A stretch of 16,436 bases of DNA from Isotricha intestinalis. Its lineage: Eukaryota; Ciliophora; Litostomatea; Vestibuliferida; Isotrichidae. Position 1 is the first letter of the stretch, and the number at the start of each line of letters is the position of its first letter. Shown here piece by piece: positions 15,901 to 16,436 of this stretch. Both the position numbers and the translations under genes were made by a program. The notes under the pieces were generated by a model. That model ran no database searches. It was not told the origin of the DNA and saw only the letters and a list, made by a program, of their open reading frames with translations. The stretch lies in NCBI GenBank assembly GCA_023807065.1, contig JAJJLU010000852.1:1-16436 (forward strand), in the 5' to 3' direction.

Positions 15901-16354
15901 TTTCATTATTCATATTTAATTAATTATTTTAAAAAAATATTTCATGAATTTAATCTTTTAAAACAAATTTAAAGAAGAATAACAAAGAAATAAATATTTA
16001 ATATAAGTAATTTAGAAGAAACTTAGAAAAATAAAATATGTTGATTATCATTTTTTTTAAATATTAATTATTAGAATGAAGATCATTGGTTTTAATTATT
16101 ATATATTAGATTATTATGTTTTTTATTTGTGAGTATTTTATTTTAATTTTATCAATTTTATAATTTCCTTTTTTAATAAGTTATCCATTTCTCATGATTT
16201 AATTAATAAACAAAGCCCCTTGACCAATTCATTTTTTTTTTATTGTTGTTTTGATGAAATTTAATTTTTTCTATTTTCATTTTGAAAAAAATTCAAATTA
16301 TAATATAAACCTATATTTTTAAATTAATTTATTTATTTAAATTTTTATTTAATT
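15901..16354. promoter_or_regulatory. Intergenic region before the right-edge gene
   Basis: These 454 AT-rich bases have no open frame of note on either strand. They contain an isolated GC-rich spot (AAAGCCCCTTGACCAA, about 16213-16228) that I cannot assign. The last 90 bases before 16355 are A/T tracts suited to a promoter and leader of the rightward partial gene. Confidence 0.3.
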
Positions 16355-16436
16355 ATGGTTGATCCAAATAAAAATAAATCTTTGTCTGCAGAATCTGAAT
16401 TATATTCTGCTTATGATTTATTTTATAAAGGAGAGT
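16355..16436 (+). CDS. 5' end of an unknown gene, cut by the window edge
   Basis: An ATG at 16355 opens a frame that stays open for 27 codons to the end of the window. It begins MVDPNKNKSLSAESELYSAY and continues DLFYKGE. Codon choice (GCA, GCT, GGA, TCT) and residue complexity look more like real coding sequence than the upstream DNA. In-frame sequence before the ATG is A/T tract. Too little is present to assign a family. Confidence 0.6.
   Translation, partial: MVDPNKNKSLSAESELYSAYDLFYKGE

Noticed and set aside
15365..15960. Long minus-strand frame if TAA and TAG are read as Gln
   Set aside because: Intact conserved genes here use only CAA/CAG for Gln and end in TAA. With TGA as the only stop, long frames arise easily in A-rich DNA.
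16213..16224. Shared AAAGCCCCTTG with the hydrolase gene near 5107
   Set aside because: An 11-base match with no flanking similarity is most simply chance.
1..16436. tRNA, rRNA, CRISPR arrays, bacterial operons or ribosome binding sites
   Set aside because: No cloverleaf with a T-loop signature, no rRNA-like GC-rich block and no spaced repeats were seen; the gene organisation is eukaryotic.

Overview
This window is very AT-rich nuclear DNA from a microbial eukaryote, most likely a ciliate macronuclear chromosome end. It opens with seven perfect CCCCAAT units (G-strand ATTGGGG), a telomere. The first start codon follows only about 85 bases later, and genes are packed on alternating strands with short gaps. 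The one intron I can define is 27 nt. Genes end in TAA, or TGA for L37 and the ankyrin gene; Trp is TGG and Gln is CAA/CAG, so the standard code fits. A heptamer C4A2T telomere plus the standard code argues against Tetrahymena or Paramecium. It suggests a litostome (rumen-type) ciliate, but that is recall-based inference, not a checked match. There is no telomere at the right edge, so the chromosome continues.

Left part (1-5343): telomere; WD40 protein (+); unknown basic protein (-); doubtful small ORF (+); tandem START-like lipid-binding-fold protein (-); ribosomal protein eL37 (-); ABHD17-type serine hydrolase (+), which is notably richer in GC. The following 690-base gap holds an eroded reading frame whose stops are mostly TGA, and a 9-bp hairpin.

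Middle (6036-13392): a cytoskeletal-looking basic protein (+) is followed by the key region. Gene A (-, 7949-9337, with the 27-nt intron) and gene B (coiled coil, +, 12178-13392) appear to be an ancestral divergent pair sharing an 87-bp promoter. They are now separated by a 2.27-kb cassette (9751-12017). It carries a dead NEK-type kinase fragment (-), an intact J-like/ankyrin/ADP-ribosyltransferase-like gene (+) and another eroded coding tract (+). A 403-bp direct repeat (one mismatch) flanks the cassette and contains gene A's 5' end, the promoter and gene B's 5' end. Each gene therefore kept one promoter copy, and stubs of the partner genes were left behind.

Right part (13393-16436): a gap with a weak coding-like tract; a RanBP2-type double zinc-finger protein (-); about 1.4 kb that is T-rich on the + strand and looks like the antisense of a decayed coiled-coil gene; and the first 27 codons of a gene running off the right edge.
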